A DNA stretch of 64,000 bases, taken from assembly GCF_900182795.1 (NCBI RefSeq), contig NZ_FXTX01000002.1, forward strand, positions 62,001 to 126,000. The letters are read 5' to 3'. Shown piece after piece: positions 27,606 through 37,167 of this stretch. The position numbers and the translations under genes were made by a program. The stretch's first letter is position 1, and each line of letters starts with the position of its first letter. This stretch comes from Venenivibrio stagnispumantis (GTDB lineage: Bacteria; Aquificota; Aquificia; Aquificales; Hydrogenothermaceae). The notes below the pieces were generated by a model. That model was not told the origin of the DNA and made no database searches. It saw nothing but the letters and a program-made list of their open reading frames with translations.

Positions 27606-27722
27606 GGGTATTGCATGTAATAGATGAAAAATTATAGAAGTCGCAATACTTATCTTTTTGTAGCCCATATTTATCTCTCTTTTACCTGTATCTATATTTT
27701 ATCATCTATTGTGCTAAATACC
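27606..27722. repeat. Foldback (MITE-like) repeat, copy 2
   Basis: Near-identical to 14983-15102. Left end GGTATTGCATGTAATAGATG; the right end, reversed, reads GGTATTTAGCACAATAGATG. The two ends match at about 23 of 31 positions as an inverted repeat. As with copy 1 it lies between divergent genes (atpB and yebC). No coding capacity seen. The remainder of 27516-27791 is AT-rich, with the yebC promoter region. Confidence 0.75.
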
Positions 27723-27731
27723 TTAATCTTA

Positions 27732-27750
27732 ATTTGATAGATTATCAAAT
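27732..27750. promoter_or_regulatory. Inverted repeat upstream of yebC
   Basis: ATTTGATA-GAT-TATCAAAT: perfect 8-bp arms with a 3-base centre, 11 bases before a TATAAT box (27762-27767). A possible operator next to the yebC promoter. Confidence 0.4.
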
Positions 27751-27803
27751 AGGTAATATGTTATAATCTTTAATATATATTCACAAATTTTTTGGAGGTT
27801 TTT

Positions 27804-28559
27804 ATGGCAGGTCATAGTAGATGGCATAATATAAAAAATAAAAAAGCAAAAGCAGATGCACAAAGAGGAAAGATATTTACTAAGATTATAAAAGAGATTA
27901 CTGTAGCAGCAAGATTAGGTGGCGGAGACCCACAAGCAAATCCAAGACTTAGAATGGCAATAGAAAAGGCAAAAGAAGTAAATATGCCTTCTGAAAATAT
28001 AGAAAGGGCAATTAAAAGAGGAACCGGTGAGCTTGAAGGTGTTACTTATGAAGAAGTAAGATACGAAGGATATGGTCCGGAAGGTGTAGCTATTATAGTA
28101 GATGCAATGACAGATAATAGAAATAGAACAACAGCAGAGATAAGACATATATTCTCTAAATATGGTGGTAATCTTGGGGCTTCCGGCTGTGTATCATTCT
28201 TATTTGAAGATAAAGGTGTTATATATGTAGATAAATCAAAATATAATGAAGATGAAATATTTGAGAAAGCAATAGAAGCCGGTGCAGAAGATGTAATAAC
28301 AGATGACCAAGATTATTATGAAATAAGAACATCCGCAACAGATTTATACACTGTAAAAGAAAATTTAGAAAAAGCAGGTGTAGAAATAGCAAAAGCAGAA
28401 CTTACAAAATTACCTACAACAACTGTAAAAATAAATGATGAAGAAACAGCAACAAAATTAATGAAACTTTTAGATGCTCTTGAAGATAATGATGATGTCC
28501 AAAAAGTATATGCAAATTTTGATATTCCGGAGAATATACTTGAAAAGGTTGAAGGCTAA
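27804..28559 (+). CDS. YebC/PmpR family protein
   Basis: 251 residues from ATG 27804; GGAGG lies 5-6 bases upstream, and the TTG at 27792 is on the SD itself. The N terminus [23 protein letters not shown] and [22 protein letters not shown] segments are the YebC signature. The family was named as transcriptional regulators; members have recently been linked to relief of ribosome stalling at proline stretches. Followed 10 bases later by pabB. Confidence 0.93.
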   Translation: MAGHSRWHNIKNKKAKADAQRGKIFTKIIKEITVAARLGGGDPQANPRLRMAIEKAKEVNMPSENIERAIKRGTGELEGVTYEEVRYEGYGPEGVAIIVDAMTDNRNRTTAEIRHIFSKYGGNLGASGCVSFLFEDKGVIYVDKSKYNEDEIFEKAIEAGAEDVITDDQDYYEIRTSATDLYTVKENLEKAGVEIAKAELTKLPTTTVKINDEETATKLMKLLDALEDNDDVQKVYANFDIPENILEKVEG

Positions 28560-28569
28560 TAACCAATAA

Positions 28570-29691
28570 ATGATATATCTTTACAGCGAAAATAGTTGGC
28601 TACCGGAAAATGGACTTATTATTTTTAATAAACCTATATACCAGATAAAAATTTATAAAAGAGTAAAAAATTTAGATAATTTTCTTTTATTACTACAAAA
28701 ATTTATAAAAAAGAATAAACTTTATGCAGTTAGTTTTTTTTCCTATGATTTAAAAGAAGAAATTTTTGGAATAAAAAAATTAAAGAAAGATATCATAAAA
28801 ATACCAAAGATTTATATTAATTTTTACAAAAATTATGAAATTATTCAAGATTTAGAAAAAACCGGAAAAAATATTATAAAAAATATAGAATATCAAACAA
28901 CAAAAGAAGATTTTATAAAAAAAGTTGAGAAAGCGAAAAAATATATAGAAAATGGAGATATTTATCAAATAAATTTAACCCATAGAATAAAGATAGATGG
29001 ATATTTTGACAAATTATATACATTCAAAAATCTGCTAAATATTCAAAAAACACCATATCTTATTTTAATAAAAGATAAAGATTTTTCAATAATATCCGGT
29101 TCAATGGAGTTATTTTTAAAAAAAGAAAATAACAAAATAACAACAGAGCCAATTAAAGGCACAATAAAAAGGGGTAAAAATAAGGAAGAAGATATATATC
29201 TTGAAAATTTATTAAAAAATAGCCAAAAAGAAAGAGCAGAAAATCTTATGATAACAGATTTAATGAGAAATGATTTAGGAAGAATAGCAAATAATATAAA
29301 AGTGAAAGAACTATTTAAAATAACAAAATATAATTCATTATTTCAGATGAGTTCTGTTGTAGAAGGTGATTTAAAAAAAGATATAACTTTAAAAGATATT
29401 ATATATTCAACATTTCCACCGGGTTCAGTTACAGGAGCACCTAAATTTAGAGCTATGCAGATAATAGATGAGCTTGAAGATTATAAAAGACATATATATT
29501 GTGGAGCTATTTTTTTGATTAGACCAAATTTAGATTTTGTGATGAGTGTAGCAATCAGGCAGATTATATTTCAAAATAAAAATGCATATATATATGTAGG
29601 AAGTGGTATTGTAGCCGATTCTAATCCGGAAAAAGAATATGAAGAAACATTAATAAAAGCAAAAGCAAATTTAGAAAGTTTACTACTTTAA
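28570..29691 (+). CDS. pabB: Aminodeoxychorismate synthase component I
   Basis: 373-residue chorismate-binding enzyme. C-terminal catalytic core shows ENGDIYQINLTHR, EPIKGTIKRG, PGSVTGAPKFRAM and GSGIVADSNPEKEYEE. It converts chorismate to 4-amino-4-deoxychorismate for folate using ammonia from PabA. Length is short of TrpE (~450-500) and it ends in the PabB manner, so PabB is favoured. No SD is obvious before the ATG. Its stop overlaps mgtA convergently by 4 bases. Confidence 0.88.
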   Translation: MIYLYSENSWLPENGLIIFNKPIYQIKIYKRVKNLDNFLLLLQKFIKKNKLYAVSFFSYDLKEEIFGIKKLKKDIIKIPKIYINFYKNYEIIQDLEKTGKNIIKNIEYQTTKEDFIKKVEKAKKYIENGDIYQINLTHRIKIDGYFDKLYTFKNLLNIQKTPYLILIKDKDFSIISGSMELFLKKENNKITTEPIKGTIKRGKNKEEDIYLENLLKNSQKERAENLMITDLMRNDLGRIANNIKVKELFKITKYNSLFQMSSVVEGDLKKDITLKDIIYSTFPPGSVTGAPKFRAMQIIDELEDYKRHIYCGAIFLIRPNLDFVMSVAIRQIIFQNKNAYIYVGSGIVADSNPEKEYEETLIKAKANLESLLL

Positions 29692-32105
29692 AATCTATAT
29701 TTTCTATAAAAATACTGTTTTGTTATCTCAACAACCAAAAGATAAATTAACACAATCACTGAAACACCTAAATATATATCTAACGGTAAAGGTTTTAACT
29801 CTAAAATTTTTCCAATTATTGTATAAGGTATAAAAATTGTAGCCAAAAATATAAAAGACACGGAAGCAATAAGATATTTACTTGGTAGTGAGCTAAATAT
29901 ATTTTTCCTTGTTCTTAAAACCAGTAAAACAAAAATCTGTGTTAACATGCCTTCTAAAAACCAGCCAGACCTAAAAATTTCTTCAGATGCTTTAATAATA
30001 ATAAGTAAAAATCCAAATGTTATATAATCAAAAACAGAGCTAATTAATCCAAATACTATCATAAAATGTTTTATAAATTCCAAGTTCCATCTTTTAGGTT
30101 CTTTTAACCATTCTTTATCAACATTATCATAAGGAATAGACATAACAGCTATATCTGTAAGTAAGTTCTGGGTTAAAACCTGTTTTGGCAGTAAAGGTAA
30201 AAAAGGAATAATAAAAGAAGCTCCTGCCATCGAGAATATATTTCCAAAATTTGAGCTTGTTTGCATAAATAGATATTTCATTGTATTTATAAATGTTTTT
30301 CTACCTTCTAAAATAGCATTTATCAAAATATTTAAATCAGGTTTTAACAACACAATTTCTGCTGTTTCTTTAGCTATATCTACTGCATTATTTACAGATA
30401 TTGCAACATCTGCTGACCTCATGGCTGCAATATCGTTTATTCCATCTCCCATATATCCTACTACATTTCCGGCTTTTCTTAATGAAGTTATAACCCTTTC
30501 TTTTTGCAAAGGATTTAGTTCTGCAAAAATATCTACATCTTGCACAACTTTTATGAGAGCCTCTTCTGATAGATTGTCTATTTCTTTTCCTGTCAGAATT
30601 TTTGTAGATAAATTAAGTTCGTTTGCTATATATATTGACACAGAACTATTATCTCCTGTTAAAATTTTTAATTTAACTCCTATTTCAGATAATTTTTGTA
30701 TTAGCTCTTTTGCATCTTTTTTCGGAGGGTCAAATAATATCAAAAACCCGAGAAATACCATATCATTTTCATCTTCAAAAGAAATCTGCTCTTTATTAAT
30801 TTCTTTAAAAGATACTGCTATAACTTTAAATCCTTTTTTACTATATTCATCAAAAGTTTTTTCAATTAAATCTTTATAATTTTCAATATCTTGAATATTG
30901 TTATCTATAAAAACATATTTTGAAATTGAGATAATATTCGGAAATGCTCCTTTTGTTATAAGGATATTTTTATTTTCTTTTTTAACTAAGATTGATAATC
31001 TTTTTCTATTAAAATCATAAGGAATTTCATCTAATTTTTTATATTTTGTAATATCTATATCATCTTTTAAGTTATTTCTTATTGCATCATCTATTGGATT
31101 TTTATAACCGGTTTCAAAAAAAGAATTGACATATATATATTCTGCAATCAATGGATTATCCATATCTAAAGCATCTTTATAACCGTATATTTTCATTTCT
31201 CCTTCTGTCAATGTGCCGGTTTTGTCAGAACAAAAAACATTCATACTTCCAAAATTTTCTATGGATACAAGTCTTTTTACTATCGCACCTGCTTTTGCAA
31301 TATGCTTTGCACCATAAGATAGATTTAATGTTATTACAGCCGGAAGTAAAGAAGGAGATAATCCAACTGCCAAAGACAATGCAAATAATAAGGAATCAAT
31401 AAACGGTCTGTGAAAATAGATATTTACTGCAAATACTACAAAAACAAGTAATATAGCAATATCAACAAGTAAGTATCCAAATTTTCTTAAACCTCTTTCA
31501 AACTCGGTTTCTTCTTTGCCTAATTTTAATTTTTTTGCTAATTTTCCAAATTCTGTATTTTGACCGGTTTTTTCTACAACTGCTAAACCATAGCCACTAA
31601 CCACATGAGTTCCCATAAAGATTTTATCATTTTCTCTTTTTTCTACAGGATATGGCTCTCCTGTAAGAAGTGCTTCATTTATAAACAAATCTTTGCTTTC
31701 TATAATTTTTCCATCAGCAGGGACAATATCTCCTGCTCTAAGAACTACGATGTCTTCCGGAACAACATACTCTATTGGAATTTCTACTTCTTTATTATCT
31801 CTTATAACATTTACATATACTTTAACAATAGAAAGAAGTTTTTGTATTGCTTTATTTGCAGAACGCTCTTGCCAGAATGTTAAAAATGTGCTAATTATGA
31901 TAATAAATAAAATAATTAAAGATTCTAATTTATCTCCCAAAAAATAAGCTAAAATTGTGGCAAATATTAGAAGTATCATAAAAGGGTTTTTAAATTGGGA
32001 TAAATAAAGCTTTATATCTGAAATCTCTTTTTTTTCTTTTATTATATTAAATCCATACTGTTTTAATCTTTCTTCTGCTTCTTTTGAGCTCAAACCTTTA
32101 ATCAT
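29688..32105 (-). CDS. mgtA: P-type ATPase of the MgtA (P3B, Mg2+-importing) family
   Basis: 805 residues. TGE actuator motif at 148-150, phosphorylated Asp294 in CSDKTGTLT, hinge GDGINDIAAMRSADVAI, and ten predicted membrane helices. Before the P domain, AVGLSPSLLPAVITLNLS replaces the metal-binding CPx of P1B pumps and resembles the GLTPEMLP region of MgtA. The N-terminal extension of enteric MgtA is shorter here. Imports Mg2+ at low external supply. No leader of note was seen in the 91 bases upstream. Confidence 0.85.
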   Translation of the reverse strand: MIKGLSSKEAEERLKQYGFNIIKEKKEISDIKLYLSQFKNPFMILLIFATILAYFLGDKLESLIILFIIIISTFLTFWQERSANKAIQKLLSIVKVYVNVIRDNKEVEIPIEYVVPEDIVVLRAGDIVPADGKIIESKDLFINEALLTGEPYPVEKRENDKIFMGTHVVSGYGLAVVEKTGQNTEFGKLAKKLKLGKEETEFERGLRKFGYLLVDIAILLVFVVFAVNIYFHRPFIDSLLFALSLAVGLSPSLLPAVITLNLSYGAKHIAKAGAIVKRLVSIENFGSMNVFCSDKTGTLTEGEMKIYGYKDALDMDNPLIAEYIYVNSFFETGYKNPIDDAIRNNLKDDIDITKYKKLDEIPYDFNRKRLSILVKKENKNILITKGAFPNIISISKYVFIDNNIQDIENYKDLIEKTFDEYSKKGFKVIAVSFKEINKEQISFEDENDMVFLGFLILFDPPKKDAKELIQKLSEIGVKLKILTGDNSSVSIYIANELNLSTKILTGKEIDNLSEEALIKVVQDVDIFAELNPLQKERVITSLRKAGNVVGYMGDGINDIAAMRSADVAISVNNAVDIAKETAEIVLLKPDLNILINAILEGRKTFINTMKYLFMQTSSNFGNIFSMAGASFIIPFLPLLPKQVLTQNLLTDIAVMSIPYDNVDKEWLKEPKRWNLEFIKHFMIVFGLISSVFDYITFGFLLIIIKASEEIFRSGWFLEGMLTQIFVLLVLRTRKNIFSSLPSKYLIASVSFIFLATIFIPYTIIGKILELKPLPLDIYLGVSVIVLIYLLVVEITKQYFYRKYRF

Positions 32106-32196
32106 TATACCTCTCCTTTTTTATAAATTTAAATTATATTTGTGAAAATTCAATTATTAGTATATATTGTTTTTCAAAAAAGATAAGGTGAGATAA

Positions 32197-33300
32197 ATGT
32201 TGTTTATAATAATCTTTTTAACGATATATTTTTTTATTAATTTTTATTTTTTTTATAAGATAAAGCATTTTCTAAATATTAAATCTAAATATATATACAT
32301 ATTTCCTGTATTAATGACCTTATCGCCGGTTTTTTATAGATTTTATGATAAAGCCGGATTTGATAATTTTTATTTATCTTTTTTTATTTTATGGTATATG
32401 GGTTTTGTTATTTTGTTTGGAATATATTACTTTTTTATAGATTTTTATCATTTTTTGTTAAAAATAATCCATAAAATTGTAGGACATAATCCTTTACCCC
32501 ATATATCTATTAAAAAAGGATTTATTTTTGTTTTTGCTTTATCTATCTTATCAACAGCTTATGGATATTATGAAACTTTAAATCTTCAAGTTTATAGATT
32601 TATTATCTATTCAGATAAAGTTGAAAAAGATTTTAAAATACTCCATATTTCTGACTTACATCTAAATCAAGTTATGAGAGAAGATAAAATAAAAAAGATT
32701 ATAGAGATTTATGAAAAGGAAAAGCCGGATATTGTTATATCTACCGGTGATTTAGTTGATGGAAATGTTAAAAATAAAATTTCTTATATAAATCTTCTCA
32801 GAAAGATAAATCCTCCTCTTGGGAAATATGCAATTCTTGGAAATCATGAATATTATGCAGATGTAGAGCAAGCTATTGATTTTACACAAAAATCAGGTTT
32901 CTTATTGCTAAGAGATAGTTTTATTTATCTTCCTTACAATGTAGCCATAGTTGGTGTTGATGATATTGAAGCTGAAAGGTTTGGCATTTTAAGAAAATAT
33001 AATGATTTAGAGATTTTAAATAAAGTGGATAAAGATAAATTTATAATTTTTTTAAAGCATCAGCCTAAAATTGATAAAAATATTATAGGTAAATTTGACC
33101 TTGCTTTGTGTGGTCATACCCATGGTGGAGTTATTTTCCCTGTTAAATATATACTACGAAAAATCTTTATAACAGATGCAGGCTTTTTAAAAGGTGGTAA
33201 TAGTTATATTTTTGTAAGTAGAGGAGTTGGAACCGGTGCAGCTCCACTTAGAATAGGAGCATTGCCGGATGTAGCAATTTTTGAGATTAAGAAAAAATAA
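32197..33300 (+). CDS. Membrane-anchored metallophosphoesterase (YaeI-like)
   Basis: 367 residues. Residues 1-~130 contain about four hydrophobic helices; the C-terminal calcineurin-like domain has the full metal-site set: SDLHLN, STGDLVDG, GNHEYY, HQP and CGHTHGG. Related proteins act on phospho- or UDP-linked lipids, but the substrate is unknown. SD AAGGTGAG upstream. Ends 2 bases before the convergent dcd. Confidence 0.87.
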   Translation: MLFIIIFLTIYFFINFYFFYKIKHFLNIKSKYIYIFPVLMTLSPVFYRFYDKAGFDNFYLSFFILWYMGFVILFGIYYFFIDFYHFLLKIIHKIVGHNPLPHISIKKGFIFVFALSILSTAYGYYETLNLQVYRFIIYSDKVEKDFKILHISDLHLNQVMREDKIKKIIEIYEKEKPDIVISTGDLVDGNVKNKISYINLLRKINPPLGKYAILGNHEYYADVEQAIDFTQKSGFLLLRDSFIYLPYNVAIVGVDDIEAERFGILRKYNDLEILNKVDKDKFIIFLKHQPKIDKNIIGKFDLALCGHTHGGVIFPVKYILRKIFITDAGFLKGGNSYIFVSRGVGTGAAPLRIGALPDVAIFEIKKK

Positions 33301-33302
33301 TT

Positions 33303-33848
33303 TTATTTTTTATCTAAGAATATTTTTGAAGCAGTAGTTCCTCTTTGACCTTGATATTTTCCTCTGTAAGGTCTCTCTGCTTTTTCTGTCATTTGTGCAA
33401 ATACAAGCTGACAGATTCTCATTTGAGGATATATTTTTATAGGTCTGGAATTAGCATTGTAAAATTCAAGGGTTATATTTCCTTCAAATCCAGCATCTAC
33501 CCATCCGGCATTTTCAATAAACAATCCAAGCCTTCCAAGAGAAGACCTACCTTCTACAAAAGCAGTTAGATAATCAGGAAGTTTAATATATTCTATTGTT
33601 GTAGCTAATATAAACTGCTTTGGTTTTATAATAAAACCTTCATCTGTTGCTTCAATAGTTTGCATATGCTGATGGAAATAAGGCTCTTTCACATCAATTA
33701 AATCAATTGTATCCGGATAAACAAGAAAATCATAACCAAGTCTTAAATCAACAGAAGATGGTTGAATCTGAAGCTCTTCATCAATTGGCTCAATTATTAA
33801 CTCTCTCTTATGTAAAAGATTTCTTATTGTTTTATCATTCAAAATCAT
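33303..33848 (-). CDS. dcd: dCTP deaminase
   Basis: 181-residue trimeric dUTPase-fold enzyme. QPSSVDLRLGYDFLVY near residue 30 and VEGRSSLGRLGLFIENAGWV with the catalytic Glu in VDAGFEGNITLEF are diagnostic. Deaminates dCTP to dUTP for ThyX. A minus-strand TATAAT (33855-33860) ends only 6 bases before the ATG and no SD is present, so the mRNA is probably leaderless. Whether it is the bifunctional dCTPase/dUTPase form is not clear. Confidence 0.92.
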   Translation of the reverse strand: MILNDKTIRNLLHKRELIIEPIDEELQIQPSSVDLRLGYDFLVYPDTIDLIDVKEPYFHQHMQTIEATDEGFIIKPKQFILATTIEYIKLPDYLTAFVEGRSSLGRLGLFIENAGWVDAGFEGNITLEFYNANSRPIKIYPQMRICQLVFAQMTEKAERPYRGKYQGQRGTTASKIFLDKK

Positions 33849-33853
33849 AATAA

Positions 33854-33877
33854 AATTATAACATAAATGTTATAATT
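33854..33877. promoter_or_regulatory. Symmetric divergent promoter palindrome between dcd and yceD
   Basis: AATTATAACAT-AA-ATGTTATAATT: perfect 11-bp arms. Each arm contains TATAAT reading outward, so the same palindrome offers a -10 box to dcd (minus) and to yceD-rpmF-plsX-fabH (plus). It could also bind a dimeric regulator that controls both. Confidence 0.55.
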
Positions 33878-33938
33878 GTTTTTAATAAAATTTTGCATAA
33901 ATTCTCTACCTTAAAAATTTTAAAAAGGGGTGATTAAA

Positions 33939-34475
33939 TTGACAGCAATTATACTAAACCTTAAAGAAGAGTTAAAAAAAGAGCCTTTTAGAGAATATGA
34001 GTTTGAAATCCCTTTAAAAGAGCTGGATTTACCAGAAGAATATATGATAGATGAAAATGAGAAATTAAAGGTAAAAATACATCTTGTAAAAGATAAAGAT
34101 GATTATATTGTTTCAGTTGCTTTTGATACTTATATAAATGTAGAATGTGCAAGATGCTTAGAACCGGCAAAAACAAAATTTGCAGTATCTGAAAGCATTA
34201 TATTAACTAAAAAACCATCAAAAGAACAAGAACTTCATGAAGAAGATTTATTTACAGAATATCTTGAAGATGAAGAACATTTTAATCTAAATGAATTAAT
34301 AAGAGAAGAAATTATTGTAAATACTCCTATGAAAGTTTTATGTAGTGAGGATTGCAAAGGACTTTGTCCGGTATGTGGAGCAAATAAAAATTTTGAAAGT
34401 TGTGATTGCGAAATAAAATTAAGAAGAAAAGAATCTCCTTTTGCTAAGTTAGAAAATCTTCTGAAAAAATCCTGA
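33939..34475 (+). CDS. yceD: YceD/DUF177 family protein
   Basis: About 178 residues from TTG 33939, preceded by GGGGTG at 6 bases; an in-frame GTG at 33930 lies within that SD. YceD-type features: central VECARCLEP and C-terminal CSEDCKGLCPVCGANKN with four cysteines. The family is linked to 23S rRNA/L32 accumulation and almost always precedes rpmF, as here. Confidence 0.85.
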   Translation: MTAIILNLKEELKKEPFREYEFEIPLKELDLPEEYMIDENEKLKVKIHLVKDKDDYIVSVAFDTYINVECARCLEPAKTKFAVSESIILTKKPSKEQELHEEDLFTEYLEDEEHFNLNELIREEIIVNTPMKVLCSEDCKGLCPVCGANKNFESCDCEIKLRRKESPFAKLENLLKKS

Positions 34476-34489
34476 TTTTCTGTTATAAT
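34461..34489 (+). promoter_or_regulatory. Possible promoter for rpmF-plsX-fabH
   Basis: CTGAAA (34461-34466), 17-base spacer, TATAAT (34484-34489), straddling the yceD stop and 40 bases before rpmF. The -10 is perfect, the -35 4 of 6. Confidence 0.4.
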
Positions 34490-34529
34490 TATTGTTTGTC
34501 TTAAATTTGAAAAAAGGAGGTTTTTTATA

Positions 34530-34712
34530 ATGGCAGTACCAAAGAGGAAAAAATCTAAAGCTAAAACAGCTATGAGAAAAGCCCAATGGATGAGAAAATT
34601 AAAAATGCCGGGAATGTCTATTTGTCCGGAATGCAATCAACCAAAATTACCTCACAGAGTTTGTCCTCATTGTGGATATTACAAAAATAAAGAGGTAATT
34701 CAGGTAGTTTAA
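34530..34712 (+). CDS. rpmF: 50S ribosomal protein L32
   Basis: 60 residues; [20 protein letters not shown] start is canonical and two CxxC pairs (CPEC, CPHC) form the zinc site. AAAAGGAGG precedes the ATG. The stop overlaps the plsX ATG by one base (TAATG). Confidence 0.96.
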   Translation: MAVPKRKKSKAKTAMRKAQWMRKLKMPGMSICPECNQPKLPHRVCPHCGYYKNKEVIQVV

Positions 34713-35755
34713 TGTATATTGCTCTTGATGCAATGGGAGGAGATTATGCTCCTCTCTGTAATGTAAAAGGTGCAATAGAATTTGCAAAAGAAACAAAGCA
34801 CGGCGTTTATTTAGTAGGCGATGAAAATATATTAAAAAAAGAATTAATTAAGTATGGCGGGGAAGGATTACCAATAGAGATAGTCCATGCAGATGAAGTT
34901 ATAGAAATGGATGAACCTCCTTCTATAGCTCTCAGAAAAAAAAGAAATTCTTCTATGCATGTAGCAGGAAAATTAGTAAGAACAGGAAAAGCTGTTGGAT
35001 TTGTATCTGCAGGTAATACCGGTGCTGCAATGAGCATCGGTAAATTTATAATTGGAGCAACGGAAGGAATAGAAAGACCGGCAATAGCAGTAGCATTTCC
35101 AAACAAAAAAGGAAGTAAAACAGTTTTAATAGATGTAGGTGCAAATGTAGATTGCAGACCAAGACATCTTATAGATTTTGCAGTTCTTGGATATACTTAT
35201 GCAAAAGAGATTTTAAATATATCTGACAATCCAAAGATAGGAATACTTAGTATAGGTGAAGAAGAAGGCAAAGGAAATGAACTTGTAAAAGATACATATC
35301 CATTGCTTAAAATGACAAAACTAAATTTTTTAGGAAATGCAGAAGGTAGGGATATATTTACCGGAGATTTTGATGTAATTGTTTGTGATGGTTTTGTCGG
35401 TAATGTTGTATTAAAAACAAGTGAAAGCTTAGGGATGATAATCCTTGAGATGATAAAAGCAGAAGTTGAAAAAAGTTTTATATCAAAATTCGGTGCAATG
35501 CTTATGATGCCTGCATTAAAAAGATTTAAAAGAAAAGCAGATTTTACAGAATACGGAGGAGCTCCTCTTCTTGGAACAAAAGGAACTACAATAATAACCC
35601 ATGGAAGAGCAGATGAAAAAGCTATAAAGAATGCATTAAAAGCTGCAATGAATTTTGTAGACCATCATTTTAATGAAAAATTAAAAGAAAATATACAAAA
35701 TCTAATTCCGGAAGAGCTCAGAAGATACAGAGAGGAGATACCAAATAATGTTTAA
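34712..35755 (+). CDS. plsX: Acyl-ACP:phosphate acyltransferase PlsX
   Basis: 347 residues. [43 protein letters not shown] and the C-terminal [12 protein letters not shown] are the PlsX signature. It makes acyl-phosphate from acyl-ACP for PlsY in phosphatidic acid synthesis. Overlaps fabH by 8 bases in the common yceD-rpmF-plsX-fabH cluster. Confidence 0.96.
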   Translation: MYIALDAMGGDYAPLCNVKGAIEFAKETKHGVYLVGDENILKKELIKYGGEGLPIEIVHADEVIEMDEPPSIALRKKRNSSMHVAGKLVRTGKAVGFVSAGNTGAAMSIGKFIIGATEGIERPAIAVAFPNKKGSKTVLIDVGANVDCRPRHLIDFAVLGYTYAKEILNISDNPKIGILSIGEEEGKGNELVKDTYPLLKMTKLNFLGNAEGRDIFTGDFDVIVCDGFVGNVVLKTSESLGMIILEMIKAEVEKSFISKFGAMLMMPALKRFKRKADFTEYGGAPLLGTKGTTIITHGRADEKAIKNALKAAMNFVDHHFNEKLKENIQNLIPEELRRYREEIPNNV

Positions 35756-36683
35756 ATCTAAGATAACCGGTATAGGTATGTATGTTCCAGAAAGAGTATT
35801 GACTAATTTTGACCTTGAAAAATTTCTTGATACATCAGATGAATGGATAACAACCAGAACAGGTATAAAAGAAAGAAGAATTGCAGAAGAATGGACAAAA
35901 GCAAGTGATTTGGCAGTTAATGCATCTAAAATAGCTATCCAAGAAGCAGGTATCTCTGAAAAAGATATAGATGTTGTAATAGTTGCAACTTCAACTCCGG
36001 ATATGACATTTCCTTCAACAGCATGTTTTTTAGCAGATAAACTTGATTGTAATAAACCTATGGCTTTTGATATATCAGCAGCATGTAGTGGATTTATATA
36101 CGGATTGACTCTTGGAGATACATTTATTAAATCAGGAAAAGCAGAAAATGTTTTAGTTGTTGGAACAGAGGTTTTCTCTCATATTATTGATTGGTCAGAT
36201 AGAACAACGGCAGTTTTATTTGGAGATGGGGCAGGAGCAGTTGTTTTATCTAAAGGCAATGATGAAAGTGATATATTATCAACTGTAATGAAATCAGATG
36301 GCTCAAACTGGAATTTATTACATTGTCCGGTTGGGGAAAAATTAAGAATGCAAGGAAGGGAAACTTTCAAACTTGCAGTTAGAAATATGGAAGTAGCTTG
36401 TAATAAAGCTTTATCAAAAGCAGGTATAAAAAAGGAAGATATAAAATTGGTTATACCTCATCAGGCTAATATAAGAATTATAAATGCCCTTGCAGAAAAA
36501 CTTGAAATTCCTCAAGAAAAAGTTTATAGCAACATACATAAATACGGAAATACAAGTGCTGCATCTATTCCGATTGCTATGTATGAAGCTTATAAAGAAG
36601 GGAAGTTTGAGAGAGGAGATTATATACTCCTCACCGCATTCGGCGGCGGTTTAACTTGGGGTGCTATCGTAATTAAATTTTAA
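35748..36683 (+). CDS. fabH: Beta-ketoacyl-ACP synthase III
   Basis: 311 residues. Catalytic triad: Cys113 ([12 protein letters not shown]), His in IPHQANIRI and Asn in [11 protein letters not shown]. Condenses acetyl-CoA with malonyl-ACP to start fatty acid synthesis. Conserved [11 protein letters not shown] near residue 37. Its end overlaps the convergent DUF151 gene by 4 bases. Confidence 0.96.
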   Translation: MFKSKITGIGMYVPERVLTNFDLEKFLDTSDEWITTRTGIKERRIAEEWTKASDLAVNASKIAIQEAGISEKDIDVVIVATSTPDMTFPSTACFLADKLDCNKPMAFDISAACSGFIYGLTLGDTFIKSGKAENVLVVGTEVFSHIIDWSDRTTAVLFGDGAGAVVLSKGNDESDILSTVMKSDGSNWNLLHCPVGEKLRMQGRETFKLAVRNMEVACNKALSKAGIKKEDIKLVIPHQANIRIINALAEKLEIPQEKVYSNIHKYGNTSAASIPIAMYEAYKEGKFERGDYILLTAFGGGLTWGAIVIKF

Positions 36684-37153
36684 AATTCTATATTTTTTTC
36701 AAAATCTTCCGGTTTAAGTGATTCAAGCCATTCCTTAATATCTTCTTCATCTATTTTCTCTTCATTATCTATTTCTAAAAGTTGCTGCGAAACATAAATA
36801 GGTGATTCTGTTCTGAGGGCTACATTTATAGCATCACTTGGTCTTGAATCAATCTCAATTTTGGTTCCATTTCTATCAATTATCACTACAGAAGCATAAT
36901 AAGTGTTATCTTGTAAAGTGTGAATTTTGATACTATCTACTTTTGCAGATAATGAATCAATAAGATTTACCATTAAATCATAGGTCATTGGTCTTGGTGT
37001 TTGAACATTTTCTAAAACTGTTGCTATTGAGTTTGCTTCAAAAATTCCTATCCAGATTGGTAATATTTTTGCACCTTCTTTGGATTTTAGTATTACTATT
37101 GGCATATTTGTTGTAGGGTCAAGTGTAATGCCTTGGACTTCCATTTCAACCAT
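36680..37153 (-). CDS. Bifunctional nuclease family protein (DUF151)
   Basis: 157 residues with the DUF151/BFN signature: [33 protein letters not shown] and [16 protein letters not shown] plant member has been reported to have RNase and DNase activity; function in bacteria is unsettled. AAAAGGAGG lies before the ATG, 15 bases after miaB, so they form an operon. Confidence 0.88.
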   Translation of the reverse strand: MVEMEVQGITLDPTTNMPIVILKSKEGAKILPIWIGIFEANSIATVLENVQTPRPMTYDLMVNLIDSLSAKVDSIKIHTLQDNTYYASVVIIDRNGTKIEIDSRPSDAINVALRTESPIYVSQQLLEIDNEEKIDEEDIKEWLESLKPEDFEKNIEF

Positions 37154-37167
37154 AGCTTTTCCTCCTT

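Noticed and set aside
27792-27803. TTG start giving four extra residues to YebC
   Set aside because: The codons are the Shine-Dalgarno sequence itself; MAGHSRW is the canonical N terminus.
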